Source: Pardosa pseudoannulata
Lineage: Eukaryota; Arthropoda; Arachnida; Araneae; Lycosidae
DNA length: 64,000 nt
Reading direction: 5' to 3'
NCBI GenBank assembly: GCA_032207245.1
Contig: CM063500.1
Span: forward strand, 72,516,019-72,580,018
The notes under the pieces were generated by a model. The model worked only from the letters and a program-made list of their open reading frames with translations. It made no database searches and was not told where the DNA came from. Of the stretch, positions 39,517 to 50,765 are shown piece by piece. Numbering within the stretch: the first letter of the stretch is position 1; every line of letters begins with the position of its first letter. A program made the position numbers and the translations under genes.

Positions 39517-40770
39517 CTACTCGTGACAACGTCTTATTAGAAACCATAGCTTCCGGAACTGAGAGGTAAAGCCCTGACTGACTCGACTTAAAGTCTTACA
39601 TCTAGCTCCATGTCTTGCTTTGATTTTCGTTGGGGTGCTTAAGACCATTGTTTGTTATAAAATAGGTTAATAAGACTGGTATCTATAGATAAAGATAGCT
39701 GTGTACTGGCCGTAATGAATTATTCAACTTTGTGTTAACCTCTGGAAAACAATTTTTTAGTTCTGGGTTGTTTACATTCCAAGACTATGGATAAATTTTG
39801 TAAAATAACATCAAAACTAAAAATAACACAGTAATCTTTTTTTTAATTCTTTCTTTTTATTATAATCTCCTTCGTCATGATTCTTACAAAGGTTTCGTTC
39901 CTAAAAAGGAATTTTTATCTACGTCAGTTGCAAAATGAACTACACTTAATTCATTTAGACGCTGATAAAAGAGAAAAAATATTATGTTAATGAAACGGAA
40001 TAAATACATACTTTTACTATTTCAAGCAATAATTTCCATCCATTAGCTTCTTCGTGGCTTTGATGCTAGCTAGACGAGTAAAAGAGGCAAATATGAAGTG
40101 CAAAAATATATTTCAACATATAACTTTATAAGTAATTTAAATTTGGAAATTTCCTACTTTTTAAACCAGACTTAGATTTCGAGAAGGAAAATACTAATAA
40201 ATTTATCTAAAGTTCCGGCATTTTAAAACTAACTAAAATTCTAAACTATTACTCAAAATATATTTTAAGAATAAGATATAATTTTAATAATTACTATAGA
40301 CAATTTACGAGTCACACAGTTAATTTTTTTCATAAAATAAGAGATCACTAGATAAGTACTCCTTAAGAAAAATTTTGAACAAATGCAAACACCCATACAA
40401 AAAATTTTTTTCTAGTTATGAAGGGGCACTTGTATTTAACAGTACTCTCCTGTACAATATTGGTGCGAGATCGTTGACCAGTTTATTAGGTCAAAATTCT
40501 TCTTATTCGTGAGCACTACAGCCTGTTACAGGCCAAGATGGTCTCCCCGAGCTTCCTCCACCTGAATCTATCAAAGATAATAGATCGCCAATGATGTACT
40601 CCCAGTTCTATTAAATCCTTCTCTACCGAATCTATCCACCTGGTGGGGAGTCTTCCTCTTTTTCGCTTGACTTCAATTTTTTAAATGGTCCCTAGTTTAG
40701 TTGGGTTAGAATCTTCATATCAAATATATGTTCCAGCCATCTAATGCGGCTGACCTTAATAACTTTGGCA

Positions 40771-41024
40771 TGTCGTGTAGTCCTCCTTTATATTTGCGTA
40801 TCAACCTGTGATAAAATGTATAGTGGTGATTTATTTTTAATTGCGTTTTGTTAAGTATTTTTGTACTAAATTTAACCACAGGTTCTGAGAAACTACATGT
40901 CGTGTAGTCCTCCTTTATATTTGCGTATCAACCTGTGATAAAATGTATAGTGGTGATTTATTTTTAATTGCGTTTTGTTAAGTATTTTTGTACTAAATTT
41001 AACCACAGGTTCTGAGAAACTACA
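40771..41024. repeat. Perfect 127-bp direct duplication
   Basis: 40771-40897 and 40898-41024 appear identical base for base, beginning TGTCGTGTAGTCCTCC and ending TCTGAGAAACTACA. Each copy contains AACCTGTG and CACAGGTT as an inverted pair. Perfect identity in an otherwise diverged neighbourhood implies a very recent duplication or an assembly artefact. Confidence 0.95.
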
Positions 41025-42030
41025 GACATAATTATAAAAATAAACTAACATCTAAATTGACAGCAACCAAGACTAGCTTAATATTAAAAAAATAAATTTA
41101 GTAACATATATATACATCTATGTACAAACAATGCTAATGCTAATTTAATGATGCTAATTTTCATAAGTAAGTTTTGTCAAACTCTTCTAATTTCGTTCTG
41201 ACAAATTTTATATATTTAAGAAATTTTGTAAATAGATAGAGGACCTAATCCCGATTTCAAAAATGTATGCAAAATGGGGGTACCTTTGTGGGTCTAAAAT
41301 GTTGGGCCCGGAACACTTCTGGTTGAAGGGTATCTATGGCTGAAATAGGAGAGGGAATCTATATCATCCGTTGGTCTCGTCAGGGGCTTCCTCCTGAGTC
41401 TCTGGGGTGCGGCCGTACTATTTGGTGCAGGAACACTTCCTGTCGGACTTGGCTGGACTCCCCTAGTCTGGACTATCGAGCACCTTCTCCTCTGGACTCA
41501 CGAATCTCTTCCGTCAGACCCGACTGGACTCCCGACTTTTGAACACCTTCTTTTGGGACCTCGAACCTCTTCTCTGGGACCTCCGAACCAATCTCTCTGG
41601 GACCTCCGCATCAATCTCTCATCTTTTTAGATTTTTGATATTTTATTATTTCAACTTTGTCCCCTCCTCCTTCTTGTCTTCCAATCGGGATAGTTGTAAG
41701 GATTTCATTGGTCTGACCAAACCCCGCCCTGAGACCGCCAACGTGAAAAACCTTATCCCTTCTAATTGGGCACTGTCCCTTAGGGACTCATAAATACTCC
41801 ACAAAGGTACATTCTTATTTAATGTCAAGTACGGAGACGGGATTCTAATCTGGGACTGGAATCAGAACCCCGCCCGAGACCACCGTACAAGATAACAATA
41901 TCCGTTGAAAAGAAATTTATGATCCTCTATCTGTTTATAACGATGTGATGAGGTCAAATTTAGATCCCGAACATTTTACTTCATGTATGAATGAATCAGT
42001 TATACAACAGATCTAAATCGCCTCATCACA
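40771..42030. mobile_element. LTR-like insertion (probable solo LTR), 1260 bp
   Basis: The paralogous unit reads CTTTGACAATATC, whereas here CTTTGGCA is followed by 1260 bp and then TGACAATATC. The insert begins TGTCGTG and ends CATCACA, giving TG...CA ends and a five-base flanking duplication TGGCA/TGACA with one mismatch. This fits a solo LTR. It has a GC-rich middle (41280-41620) with GGGACCTC-type short repeats, and inverted pairs near its ends (AGATAGAGGA at 41234 against TCCTCTATCT at 41921; TGTGATGAGG at 41944 against CCTCATCACA at 42021). Those inverted pairs are unusual for an LTR, so a fold-back DNA element is an alternative. Without the 127-bp duplication it would be 1133 bp. Confidence 0.6.
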
Positions 42031-42157
42031 TGACAATATCTGGTTCTTTAAATCTATTTCATATTTCATAATTGTATTGAATTCTATAGACATCATTTTG
42101 TTTAACTGCTCCAAAGATTTTCTGTGATCTCTTTGTGAAAAACAACAGAAATACATC

Positions 42158-42232
42158 CTAGCCCTCTCCGGTAATCGAACCTACGCCCATTGTGCGGAAA
42201 CATGACACGCTTACCAGTATACAGTGTGGGCA
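42158..42232 (-). mobile_element. SINE C tRNA-like head (unit 2)
   Basis: Minus strand: GTATACTGGTAAGCGTGTCA as A-box region and GGGCGTAGGTTCGATTACCG as B-box region. It preserves the B box GGTTCGATTAC better than unit 1. It duplicates the head at 39440 through the segmental duplication. Confidence 0.65.
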
Positions 42233-42503
42233 GCTAACCGTGACAACGTCTTATTAGAATCCATAGCTTCCGGAACTGAGAGGTAATGCCCTGACTGTTC
42301 GACTTAAAGTCTCACATCTAGCTCCATGCTTTGCTTTGGTTTCCTTTGGGGTGCTTAGGACCACTGTTTGATATAAAGTAGGTTAATTAGACTGGTATCT
42401 ACTGTTAAATATAGTTGTGTACTGGCCCTATTGAATTACTCCAACTTTGTAAACCTCTGGGAAACAAAATTTTACTTCTGGGTGGTTTGCATGCTAAGAT
42501 TTG

Positions 42504-43139
42504 TTTAAAATGATTTTTTTCTTCAGAGTAGAAAATTATCCAGGATAATGAGTGATTTTGTTTTAATTAATATAATTATTTTTGTTCAACTTTTACAAAT
42601 ATTTTACAAATAATTTAAAATTAAATACATTTTCTAAGTCATTTTAAAAATTTGGTCATAGCCAAAGCTGGAGAATTCTCTGCTGTGTGACTTGGTAAAG
42701 AAACTGTTAGAAAAAATCTCTAAATGGAAACCACCCAGATGTAGCACTGTTTCCCTGATACCATAACATGGAAAGAGTGTAATTCAAATTGGTTGGTAAG
42801 TAACAATCTTACCTTATTCCAATTTTCTGTTAACTTTTGCTAATTTTTGATACTCTTATTCAGAAAATTCTTCAAAATATTCTTAAAATTTAACACTGGT
42901 CTGAGTGTATATTAGTTTTTATTAATGAAGAGCTTTATAGGAAAATAATGTGATTATTACATACAATACATTGTTTTTTTCGTTATCAGGTGACAAGAAA
43001 AAATCGTTGAATATTTCAAATATACCACTTTTATATGACGTAATTATTTACAATTAAAATAGAGCACAAAGAACTTCTCAAAAGCTCATGTGATATAACT
43101 ATGTATATCCAGATTAAAGGTTAGGCGCGTAGAGACTAG
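42504..43139. other. AT-rich interval, no supported feature
   Basis: AATTGGTTGGTAAGTAACAA near 42788 resembles a mariner inverted-repeat end, but a partner was not found. Confidence 0.4.
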
Positions 43140-44720
43140 TTTATTGTTTACAAGATGTGTCCCAAAATTAATGAGAAAATTTTTTTTCTGTGTCTTTTTG
43201 GTAAATCCCCAAGGAAACTTGACCTTGTTAGTAAAAAAGTAGACCGTTGCTCTCCAAATGAAACCACACCTAACCAAGGAAGCCAGGTGTCTCAGAAATG
43301 TTTATTGGAATGTTAGAGACTTAATCCAACAGTCTGGAATCTGCTCCTAATTTACAGAACCTGTAAAGTGACCTAACAGTGAACCGTGGTGAGCACAGCT
43401 CATAGTGCTTAAGATGCAGTTATCTGTTGAGCCTAATTTTGCGTTAAACTCTTTAAAAGAGGTAATGAAGCCTTCAAAATGAAAAAGGAGAGTAAAAAGA
43501 TGGCGGTATATCGAAATCACAAGTGTGCAAGAGACCTGCTGCTTTTCGGAAGGACCAACAGAACACTGAAGACAATCTGTACGACGGCCATAGAAACTCA
43601 ATCAAAAGAGTTTAATTAATTCTGCTCCTCTTAATGCAAAGTGTGTCCCACGTGTAACGAGGAAAATATTTTGTGTATTTCTGGCACATCATCAACGAAA
43701 ACAGGTGACACGGAAATGTGCATTGGAATGTTAGCGACATATTCCACAATTCGGAAGCACAAGCGCTCTAACACTGACTCGTTTTCAGTGTAGTTCGTTA
43801 CGTTAAAGATGCAGCGATCTATTGAACTACGCTATACAATAAAGTTTTGCTTTAAATTCTGTAAAAGGGTAACGAAACCTTGAAGGTGTTAAAGGAGGCT
43901 TAAAAAAAGTTAAATCAATACCGCAAGTTTATAAGTAACTCAATACGTTTTGGAAAGGCCGACAGAATATTAAATATGATCAATCATTGAATAGGACGAC
44001 CATTGACTACGCAAACCTATGAAAACATCGTACCAGTGAGGAATTTCTGAACATCAATCGCTGATTAAGTTTATGTTCAATTGCACAATTTTAAATTTTG
44101 AATGCCCAATTATAGTTTACTTAAGGACTCAAGCGCTTCGAAATTGGGTAAACCACGTCCACCCTCAAATCGCTGGCAGCAGGATCGTCCACCATGATAA
44201 AGCTTGGCTTCACACGGTGTTGGTTGTGAATACGTAATAATACATCTTTGTTCTTCCCTATATATCATACCTATCCCTCTGTAATCTTTTTTACTCACTG
44301 TTCAGGAGGACATGGAAGAACACCACTTTGCAGAATATTCAATTGTGATTCTACAGCATTCTACAGCTCAATGTCTTAACGAAAGAGATAAACCGCCTGT
44401 AGATCAGTATCGCCAACCATAGAAGCCCTCGGCCCCACTTGACGTTGTTTGTGATTAAATATCTAACAAGAACATATTCCTTTTTATTTCTCTTACACCA
44501 TACAGTCTAGACCAGAACCCCTGTCGTCTTATTCATTTATTTTACATTTTTTCCACGTCTTATGAAGGGCTTGAAGGATCACCATTAGGACACATTACAA
44601 GATGACCAAAGAGCCGTAACTACAAGACCTCGCGGCATCATAAAAAATGGTTCGAATGAGGCTACAGGAAATAGTATCAACGTTGTGCTGGAAAACCCCT
44701 TTCATATTTTAGGGTTTTCT
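43140..44720 (+). pseudogene. Heavily decayed mariner with duplicated N-terminal region
   Basis: The clearest piece starts at ATG 43809: MQRSIELRYTIKFCFKFCKR, then in shifting frames TLKVLKEA and LNTFWKGRQNIKYDQS, corresponding to the mariner N-terminal HTH region (R-S-IEQR-x-x-IKF...ETLEMLKEAYG...W-F-KRFKEGRE). A diverged second version begins at 43414 (MQLSVEPNFALNSLKEVMK) with matching upstream words (GTGTCCCA, GGAATGTTAG), so the 5' part is duplicated about 400-500 bp apart. HHDKAWLHT at 44190-44216 matches the second catalytic-Asp motif HDNARPHT. LDQNPCRLIHLF followed by DDQRAV and RGI-KNG near 44505-44660 matches the C-terminal SPDLNPCDYHLF region. Frameshifts and stops are pervasive. 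Confidence 0.68.
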
Positions 44721-46062
44721 TCGCAAATATGTGGTATGCGCCTTGTGGTGCAGTCACCTCACACCTGTAAGATTATAATGCTAAATTTTACAATGACTTT
44801 CTACAATGTTATTCACAAACCCCGTTCAGAAGTTTAAGGCTTTATCCAAAAAGGAAGGAAAATGCGGCATATGTGTAAGTCCGCCACACCTGGTAGAGAA
44901 AAAGAAAAAGTATTATAAGAAACGCTAATGCCTCGCACATTCTTAGAGATAGAAGCTAGTAGCTAGGTATTATGAAATTAAAGAAAGGACAGTCTGAGGT
45001 CCGAATTATATAAAATTGTGGTCAATACTTCAAAAGAAAACCGGCTCGTAAAACTTACGCAAAACCGCGAGCTTTTGAAAAACACGATTTGAACGGACTT
45101 TAAGCCAGGTGTAATTGGTACAAAGATACCGCACTTATAGTAAATAGATTTAAGAATGAGAAAGTATTTTCGGAAAATCATAAAAGAAGCCGCGTCTACG
45201 AATAACTCCCTACACCCCTTCAATGCATAAAAGAAGGGACAGCATACAAAGATATCGAGAAGGAGAGAAAAGGGGGGGAAAAGATAAAAAAGAGCACGTT
45301 TTCAAGATGGGCATGTTTTCGAGAAGGGAGTTTAGAAGAAATAAAAATATAAAAATGCAAATAAATAAATAAATAAATAAATACGAGCGTGGGGTACTAA
45401 TCCAATGAAAAATCAGAATTGGAGAACTGACCACCTGAATTTTCAAGAGTGGCTATTTTTCCAAATGGGAAGGAACTAAAAGGACGGGCTAAGGAAAAGG
45501 GTAAAGGATATATATACGGGGAAAAAGGAGCTATAATGGAGATAGTGATATTGAGAAGGAAAAAAAAAGATTTCTCTTTTAAACAGTAAAATTTTCTTCT
45601 TTGAGCTTGTGATTTGATTGATACTATTTTGGCTGAAAAAAAGATGTCCTTTTTTCTGAAGTGGGGTAAGTTCTGTTTTTACTATTTTTAAAAGCAGTGA
45701 CAATTGAATTAATATCTTGTGTACATATGTAAATAGTAAATAAATTCTTTTTTTTAATCTAAATTTTTTTGATGTCTTAATGAAATTAATTAGCCTGAGC
45801 CTATATTATGTATAGAGTTGAATCTGGGTAACCTTATGGGTTTAAAGTCAATTAAATTAAAATATATTATTAAGAATTAAATGAGTAAAAATGATATTTA
45901 AAGTAAAGGGGATCGGCTCAGCAACGCCTAAGCAACGGCGTAGCAGTTGGATTAACTTTATTGCTGCCCAATTCTCATACTTTGAAGACTATTAAATGTT
46001 TTTCTTTCTAATTACGATTAGTGAATTCATGTGATTTTTTTTCTCGTTACTTTTGAGATAGA
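44721..46062. other. No gene; purine-rich strand and AAAT microsatellite
   Basis: From about 45230 to 45560 the plus strand is strongly purine-biased (GAGAAGGAGAGAAAAGGGGG is typical), and an (AAAT)n run of about seven units lies at 45356-45382. Short minus-strand frames here are the pyrimidine-rich shadows of this bias. Confidence 0.6.
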
Positions 46063-46539
46063 TGTAATACATCAAAATTATTTAACTTTTATAATGCCTT
46101 AAAAACCTCATGTCTCTCATTCAAATTCCTTAAAATATTTTTCACTGCCTCTACATGTCTTTATCAAAGGAGTGTCTTTGACTTAAAATTCTTCCCAAAG
46201 CTTTCTATCCTAAAGATGTAAATTTTCCGTCTATTCAACACGTTTCCCAGCTGTCGCGGCGAATGGCTCCGCGTTTTTCCTGATCTTGCACTTAAATTCG
46301 CTGAGTAAGTGGGACAATTCTTTCTGTCTTCTCTCTTGGGTTCACCTCTGTTCGAGCACAATGATTTTTGTGTTTTTTCCTTTGTCTGTCTTTGAGTAGT
46401 AAAGATGTCCGTTTTAGCAACTCTGAAATAAAGTTTTTATTAAACTTGTGTCGTTCTCTTCAATGTCGGCCGACTCTATATTACTGCTAGCTGGTCAGCT
46501 TTCTCCTTGTCCAGCCGTTTTATAATTTACGGGATAACA
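46063..46539 (+). mobile_element. Candidate solo LTR, 477 bp
   Basis: It begins TGTAATACATC and ends CGGGATAACA, flanked by TAGA on both sides (46059-46062 and 46540-46543). A polyadenylation-like CTGAAATAAAGTTTTTATTA at about 46424 lies about 115 bases before the right end, where an LTR R/U5 region would be. A four-base match is weak support and no second copy is in the window, so the call is tentative. Confidence 0.38.
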
Positions 46540-46998
46540 TAGATATCTTAGTTAATTCCTCCCACTGATCTCAAATTATTTATCATGTTAGTAAAATGTA
46601 AAGTTAGATCTTCACCTACTCCTCAGGTAGCAAACAATCATACAAAAAGAATTCAGTAAACGTTGTAAATTAAAGACTGGTCTCACCAAAGTCGTTTAAC
46701 TCTTTAAAGTTCCCTAATGAAAATTCTTTGGGATTTAATAGAGATAGGTTATAAATGTTACCTACGAACCTTATATATGTGAAAAATATTAAAATGCTTT
46801 TCTATAGTTTTTTTCTGGTGGGGAAGGACGGTGTTTTTTAACTGTGAAATTCTCAACTCCAATGTACAGTTCGAAAATAATACATTCTTAAAACTTAAGT
46901 AATATTGAACGAATACTGCATGTAATAGATAAATAGCTAACTAAATAATTTATAAGTGATGTTTCAGGTAGGTATATTTATTTGGGGTCATGACAAAG
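46540..46998. other. AT-rich interval, no supported feature
   Basis: No recognisable content. Confidence 0.4.
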
Positions 46999-47216
46999 GT
47001 TTGGTTTGGTTTGGTTTGGTTTGGTTTGGTTTACTTTTTGCTACACAAGGGCTAATGAGACCGTAACCTACTGCTTAAAGCCGTGTACTACCTGTAACCA
47101 GCCACTTACCCGAAGTCGGGTGTAGGGTGTTGAATTGCTGGCCGTCCGGCAACAATGCGTTACGCAGGGGCCAAGTCAGCATTAAGCCAAGCAAGCAAGC
47201 CCATAACATTTAAAAT

Positions 47217-47313
<97 letters not shown>

Positions 47314-47703
47314 ATATATATATATAAATGTAGAAAATCTAGACTAATAAGTATAACTAATGCAGTTTACGAAAGTGCGGGGGATACTCCGCAGGAGTCC
47401 TGCCCAAGTTAAAAGTCCGGTTGACCCGATGTACTACTTGAAACTTTCTGACATGAGAGCAGGTGCTTGCGAGGGAAGCAATATCTGTACAGGGCAGTTG
47501 TGATGGCCAGTCGTGAAGGGGTACTTTGACCCTTACGGTGTGGTACTAGGTTAAATTCATGGCCCCACGATGGCGCCTTGGTTAGCGGTGAGCCAGTCAT
47601 TCCGAACGGCTACGAACATCCATGCTATAGTGGGATTCGAACCCACGAACTCCGGTACCGAAATCCAGCACCCTGACCAATCGGCTATCGTTCGGCCATA
47701 ACA
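46999..47703 (-). mobile_element. Long SINE A on the minus strand with intact head and AAACC tail
   Basis: Minus strand from 47703: TGGCCGAACGATAGCCGATT (A-box region), TTTCGGTACCGGAGTTCG, GGGTTCGAATCCCACTATAG (B box), then GGATGTTCGTAGCCGTTCGG and a long body. The end is TAAGCAGTAGGTTACGGTCT, CATTAGCCCTTGTGTAGC and seven AAACC units (plus-strand GGTTT at 46999-47031). The body is several hundred bases longer than in the short copies at 32015 and 33293, and is also enlarged by a (TA)n tract. The head is the best Pol III promoter of family A here and the best reference for comparing the satellite monomer. Confidence 0.82.
47219..47330. repeat. (TA)n microsatellite inside SINE A
   Basis: About 50 TA units with a few TG steps near the right end. 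Confidence 0.97.
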
Positions 47704-49505
47704 AAGGAAAATCGAATGTATTTTTTCCAGGGAAGTTTAAACGCTTATATTTTAAAAAGAAAAATAAATTGTGTGTTGTACTACCATTTATTAATAGTTA
47801 GAAGTATCAAAAACACCCAAAAAAAATCATTAATATACCTTAAAAAAGAAGAGAAAAATATTTTATCAGGTGGTTTTACTATGAAACCACTTTTCTTTAA
47901 AGGGTTAACGGCTAACTGAAATTAACCTATGGTGCCAACCAATGGTGGGACGCAATTCTTCGTTTAAACAGAGATTAATTGTGGTTAGCGGTTAAACGAC
48001 TTTCCAGCTTTTGACCGGCTTTTAACGTCATACATTTTTTTTACTTCAGTACCACAAATATTTATTTGGCAACCTAACGGCTGCAACAAATTTTTATCAA
48101 TTCTAGTACTAGTAAATTAAACTAGTAAATTGAAATACGAAATCAGTGCATCGTTGTAGATAAAAACATTTGAGACTCTGTAAAACATAGTGAAGTGTAG
48201 TTTTTAAATATATAGACATAAAATAATCTATTTGCATTACCGAATTAATTTCTAATTTTGTATCGAATTCAGTATAAAGATAATTTTCTCTAAAAGTGCA
48301 GCTAATTTAACGAGCTTTTTAGCATGAAATCGAGAAGATATTTTAAAAAGGAAATTAAATTATAAAAGAACATGTGAAACGAAATCATTAAGCACATTTT
48401 CTTTAAAACGCTTAAAAAGATATATCATTAAAAAAATTTAATTTGAAATTAAAATTGCAATTAGTTATTTTTAAATCTAGTAAGATCGTTCTAAAATGCA
48501 GGAAAACCTAATTAGAAGAAATATAACTGAATTTTTGAGAAAGCGTTTTAAAAATTTCACTAATATATATTAGCAATATCCAATTAAGCGCTTTGGAGGC
48601 ATTAGAGATTCTAACAAAAATAAAAAAAAATTTACTTTTAATGGAATTGCCAGAAAATAGACTATAAAAATTTCAAACTGTCGAAAATATAACTTTTGTA
48701 AATTTTAATAATTCAATTTAAAACATACTCTTAATGAAGCCCAGCTACAAGAAATATTAGATTTCAATATAAATGTAGTTTTTAAAAATATATTACGCAG
48801 ATATTCAAAACATGTTTTGATAGATTAAAGTAACACAAATGGCTGTTTATAAAAATTAGTTTAAATTTAAGAAAAAAGCTATGTACATTATTTTGAAATT
48901 ATACAGTGCTTAATTTATCGAAAAAAGATGTAATTACAAATCTTGTTTATTCACTTTCGAGTTTTGCTGTGAATGTAACTGAGATATGTAACTCTTTAGA
49001 TAAAAGTATTTAATTGTTTAATTTGTTTTCATCAGGGAATACGCAATTAAATATTGTATTTGAAAGTGAATGGAGTAAAACTGCGAGAATTTTCGCTTCA
49101 GTTTTTTTTTTCTTTTGAAAGAATATACGGCTCAAATGACAACTTGCGCTGGAAAAAGTGTTGAAATAGGATTTCTGTTAGATATTAACAAAAATTATCT
49201 CTATAATGAAAAATCGTTACCTTTAAAATGGATTAATAACGATTACAGTTCAAGCTAATTTTAGACCATTCACGCACACATGCACACTCATACTTAAATG
49301 TATTAATGATGAATGTCATTTAAATATCCACCTGCATTTTGAAAATTGTGAAAGAAAAGGGAAATTACAAAATTATGAACAAATTTTTTTCAAGTACATT
49401 GTTGATATTAACTTTGTTTAAAATAACTAACTAAAATAATTCCAAAGAGCATATTAAAAATATATATCTGCGAGATACAAAGTAAGTTTCGCCGATTTTA
49501 ATATA
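47704..49505. other. AT-rich interval, no supported feature
   Basis: Long single-copy-looking AT-rich stretch. No domain-bearing frame, tRNA-like head or terminal repeat was found. Confidence 0.5.
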
Positions 49506-49753
49506 CACTGCTCAAAAAAATTAAGGGAGCAAGCAAAGAACCTAAGAAAACCGTGCGAGACAGCCACGTATCGGCATGAAATGGATAGTACACGTGTATC
49601 AATGAGCAATACAGAAAAAAAGACGTAACAAATTTGTAATTAAGCTTCAATTCTAGGAAAAAATGAAAAAAAAGCTTGAAAAGATGATTTAGGGCAATAA
49701 TTTGGTTACATGTAAACGATAAGAAAGTATTGTTTAGAAATGATGCAAGATTT

Positions 49754-50565
49754 TTAATAAGGCGTATGATCTCCTCGAACAGCTAAGATTGCTGTACAAC
49801 TGTTTTTCATGAATGCAATGATGTTGTAAGACTTTGAGGTAATACTATTCCACTCCTTGTAACAATTAATTATATTCGGTTGAGGTGTTTTACCCCTTCT
49901 CGTAAGCCTTCATTAAAGACATAGAGGGCAGAACCGGTTTGAACTAGAAAGAAACTTCAGATTTCTCCCAACCAATAGAAGGGGCCGTTGGTTTGGCGCG
50001 ATTCTGACCCCTCGGGTCTGAGTGGACTCTTGTTTTATATCCATGGGGCAGTCGGATTTTTTTAGAGGACAAGGTTGTTACGAGAGGAGAGAAGAAGGTA
50101 GACACTGCTGGTATCCCCGGCTTCCGAGATAAACATCTTTTGGAGCGACATGAGAAAAAGGAAAATCAACGCCATTTTCATTTACGGTCGACGCCGAGTC
50201 GAGAGGAGTCTTCCATATCTACAAATGATAAGTTGTATTCCAGTTGTATTCCTTAGGCATTTAATTTTATAAAATTATTTAATCAAGACAAATTTGTCCG
50301 TGTGTTTTTTAATGAGTTTTAATTTCTTCTTTCTCAAACATCAGGCCAAACACATTATTTTTACACTCCTCAAGAAGTGCAATCTCCATGTCTCAGAGAA
50401 TAAAAGGAGGCCTTGGACTCACAGCAATGTGTCAACGAGAATGTTCCAAACATGCTCGATTGGATTGAGGACATGAGAACGAGCTGGCCATTCTATACGC
50501 TGTATTGTTTCAGCGTCAGGCATGTTCTCCACAAGACGAGCTGTATGCAGTCTGCCATTATCATG
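49754..50565 (-). pseudogene. Tc1-like transposase C-terminal half (DD34E spacing), interrupted by an LTR
   Basis: Minus strand from 50565: HDNGRLHTARLVENMPDAET, IQRIEWPARSH, VLNPIEHVWNILVDTLL and a stop at 50419. Further on, in another frame, comes MEIALLEE (about 50387-50366). The solo LTR follows, and then KEWNSITSKSYNIIAFMKNS and CTAILAVRGDHTPY with a stop at 49754. The second catalytic Asp (codon 50562-50560) and the Glu of NPIEHVW (50457-50455) are both kept, with 34 residues between them, which is the Tc1 DD34E signature. SPDLNP has become SHVLNP. The first catalytic Asp and the DNA-binding domain are lost. Confidence 0.88.
49858..50365 (+). mobile_element. Solo LTR with 5-bp target duplication, 508 bp
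   Basis: It begins TGTAACAATTAATT and ends CATTATTTTTACA, so the ends are TGTAA/TTACA inverted. CTCCT occurs on both sides (49853-49857 and 50366-50370). The flanking Tc1 coding sequence closes when the insert and one CTCCT are removed (LLEE joins EWNSI), which proves both the exact borders and the insertion event. A five-base duplication fits Gypsy or BEL elements; no internal region remains to choose between them. GC-rich portions at 49930-50200 contrast with the AT-rich surroundings. Confidence 0.9.
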
Positions 50566-50703
50566 CTAGAAAACAAAAGAATATTCAGTAGATGCAGGGT
50601 GAGTTATGAAGTCTCAGTATCTCGTCTTCTATTTTACTTATCGGTGTAAGTATTTCCGCAATTTCGTTAAAACCATGTGCTCCCTTAATTACTTTCAGCA
50701 GTG

Positions 50704-50765
50704 GATATATATATATATATATATATGGGGGCGTGGGAGTGTGTGTATATGTATGTATGTATATA
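50704..50765. repeat. (TA)/(TG) microsatellite
   Basis: Short TA run, a G-rich break (GGGGGCGTGGGAG), then TG and TATG steps, directly adjoining the Tc1-like right end. Confidence 0.9.

Larger units (their letters stand above)
38274..39789. repeat. 1.5-kb tandem duplication, unit 1
   Basis: GATAAATTTTGTAAAATAAC starts this unit at 38274 and the second one at 39790, an offset of 1516 bp. Matching landmarks run through both: CATGATTCTTACAAA, GATGCTAGCTAGACGAGTA, ACTCTCCTGTACAATAT, CATCTAATGCGGCTG, and the SINE C head. Divergence is moderate, so the duplication is not recent. Inside unit 1, CTGTACAATATCGATGCGAG and TTTTTCGATATTGTACAG form an inverted repeat (38956-39007) that is broken in unit 2. 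Confidence 0.9.
40512..42120 (-). pseudogene. Second LINE ORF2 C-terminal remnant, split by an LTR-like insert
   Basis: The minus-strand reading from 42120 gives KIFGAVKQNDVYRIQYNYEI, a stop, and NRFKEPDIV. It is interrupted by the insertion 40771-42030 and resumes at 40770 with the R-IRW-like region and a GRP-like region to about 40512. It is a tandem-duplication paralog of the fragment at 39035-39405, not an independent insertion. Confidence 0.72.
39790..42503. repeat. 1.5-kb tandem duplication, unit 2, enlarged by an insertion
   Basis: The unit repeats 38274-39789 as far as CATCTAATGCGGCTGACC near 40735. It is then broken by a 1260-bp insertion and resumes at GACAATATCTGGTTCTTTAA (42032), running through the SINE C head to about 42503 (TTCTGGGTGGTTTGCATGC). 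Comparison with unit 1 gives the exact empty site. Confidence 0.9.
49506..50703 (-). mobile_element. Tc1-like transposon, N-terminal half deleted, carrying a solo LTR
   Basis: The left end CACTGCTCAAAAAAATTAAG continues GGAGCA; the right end, on the other strand, is CACTGCTGAAAGTAATTAAG then GGAGCA, so about 23 of 26 bases match. TA flanks the left end; the right flank is GATA. These ends are typical of Tc1-like elements. The transposase lies on the minus strand. Only about 110 bp separate the right inverted repeat from the second catalytic Asp region, so the N-terminal ~200 residues are deleted. Removing the LTR and its duplicated target leaves about 685 bp. Confidence 0.85.

Noticed and set aside
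41336..41828. Three open frames of 60-84 codons
   Set aside because: They lie inside the LTR-like insert and reflect its GC-rich repetitive middle.
45210..45703. Minus-strand frames rich in Phe, Leu and Ser resembling membrane segments
   Set aside because: They are the complement of a purine-rich tract; hydrophobicity follows from composition.
46999..47031. (GGTTT)n as a telomere-like repeat
   Set aside because: It is only seven units and sits exactly where the SINE A tail belongs.
47623..47703. Genuine tRNA gene
   Set aside because: A and B boxes are good, but the acceptor stem does not pair well and the sequence continues into a SINE body with an AAACC tail.
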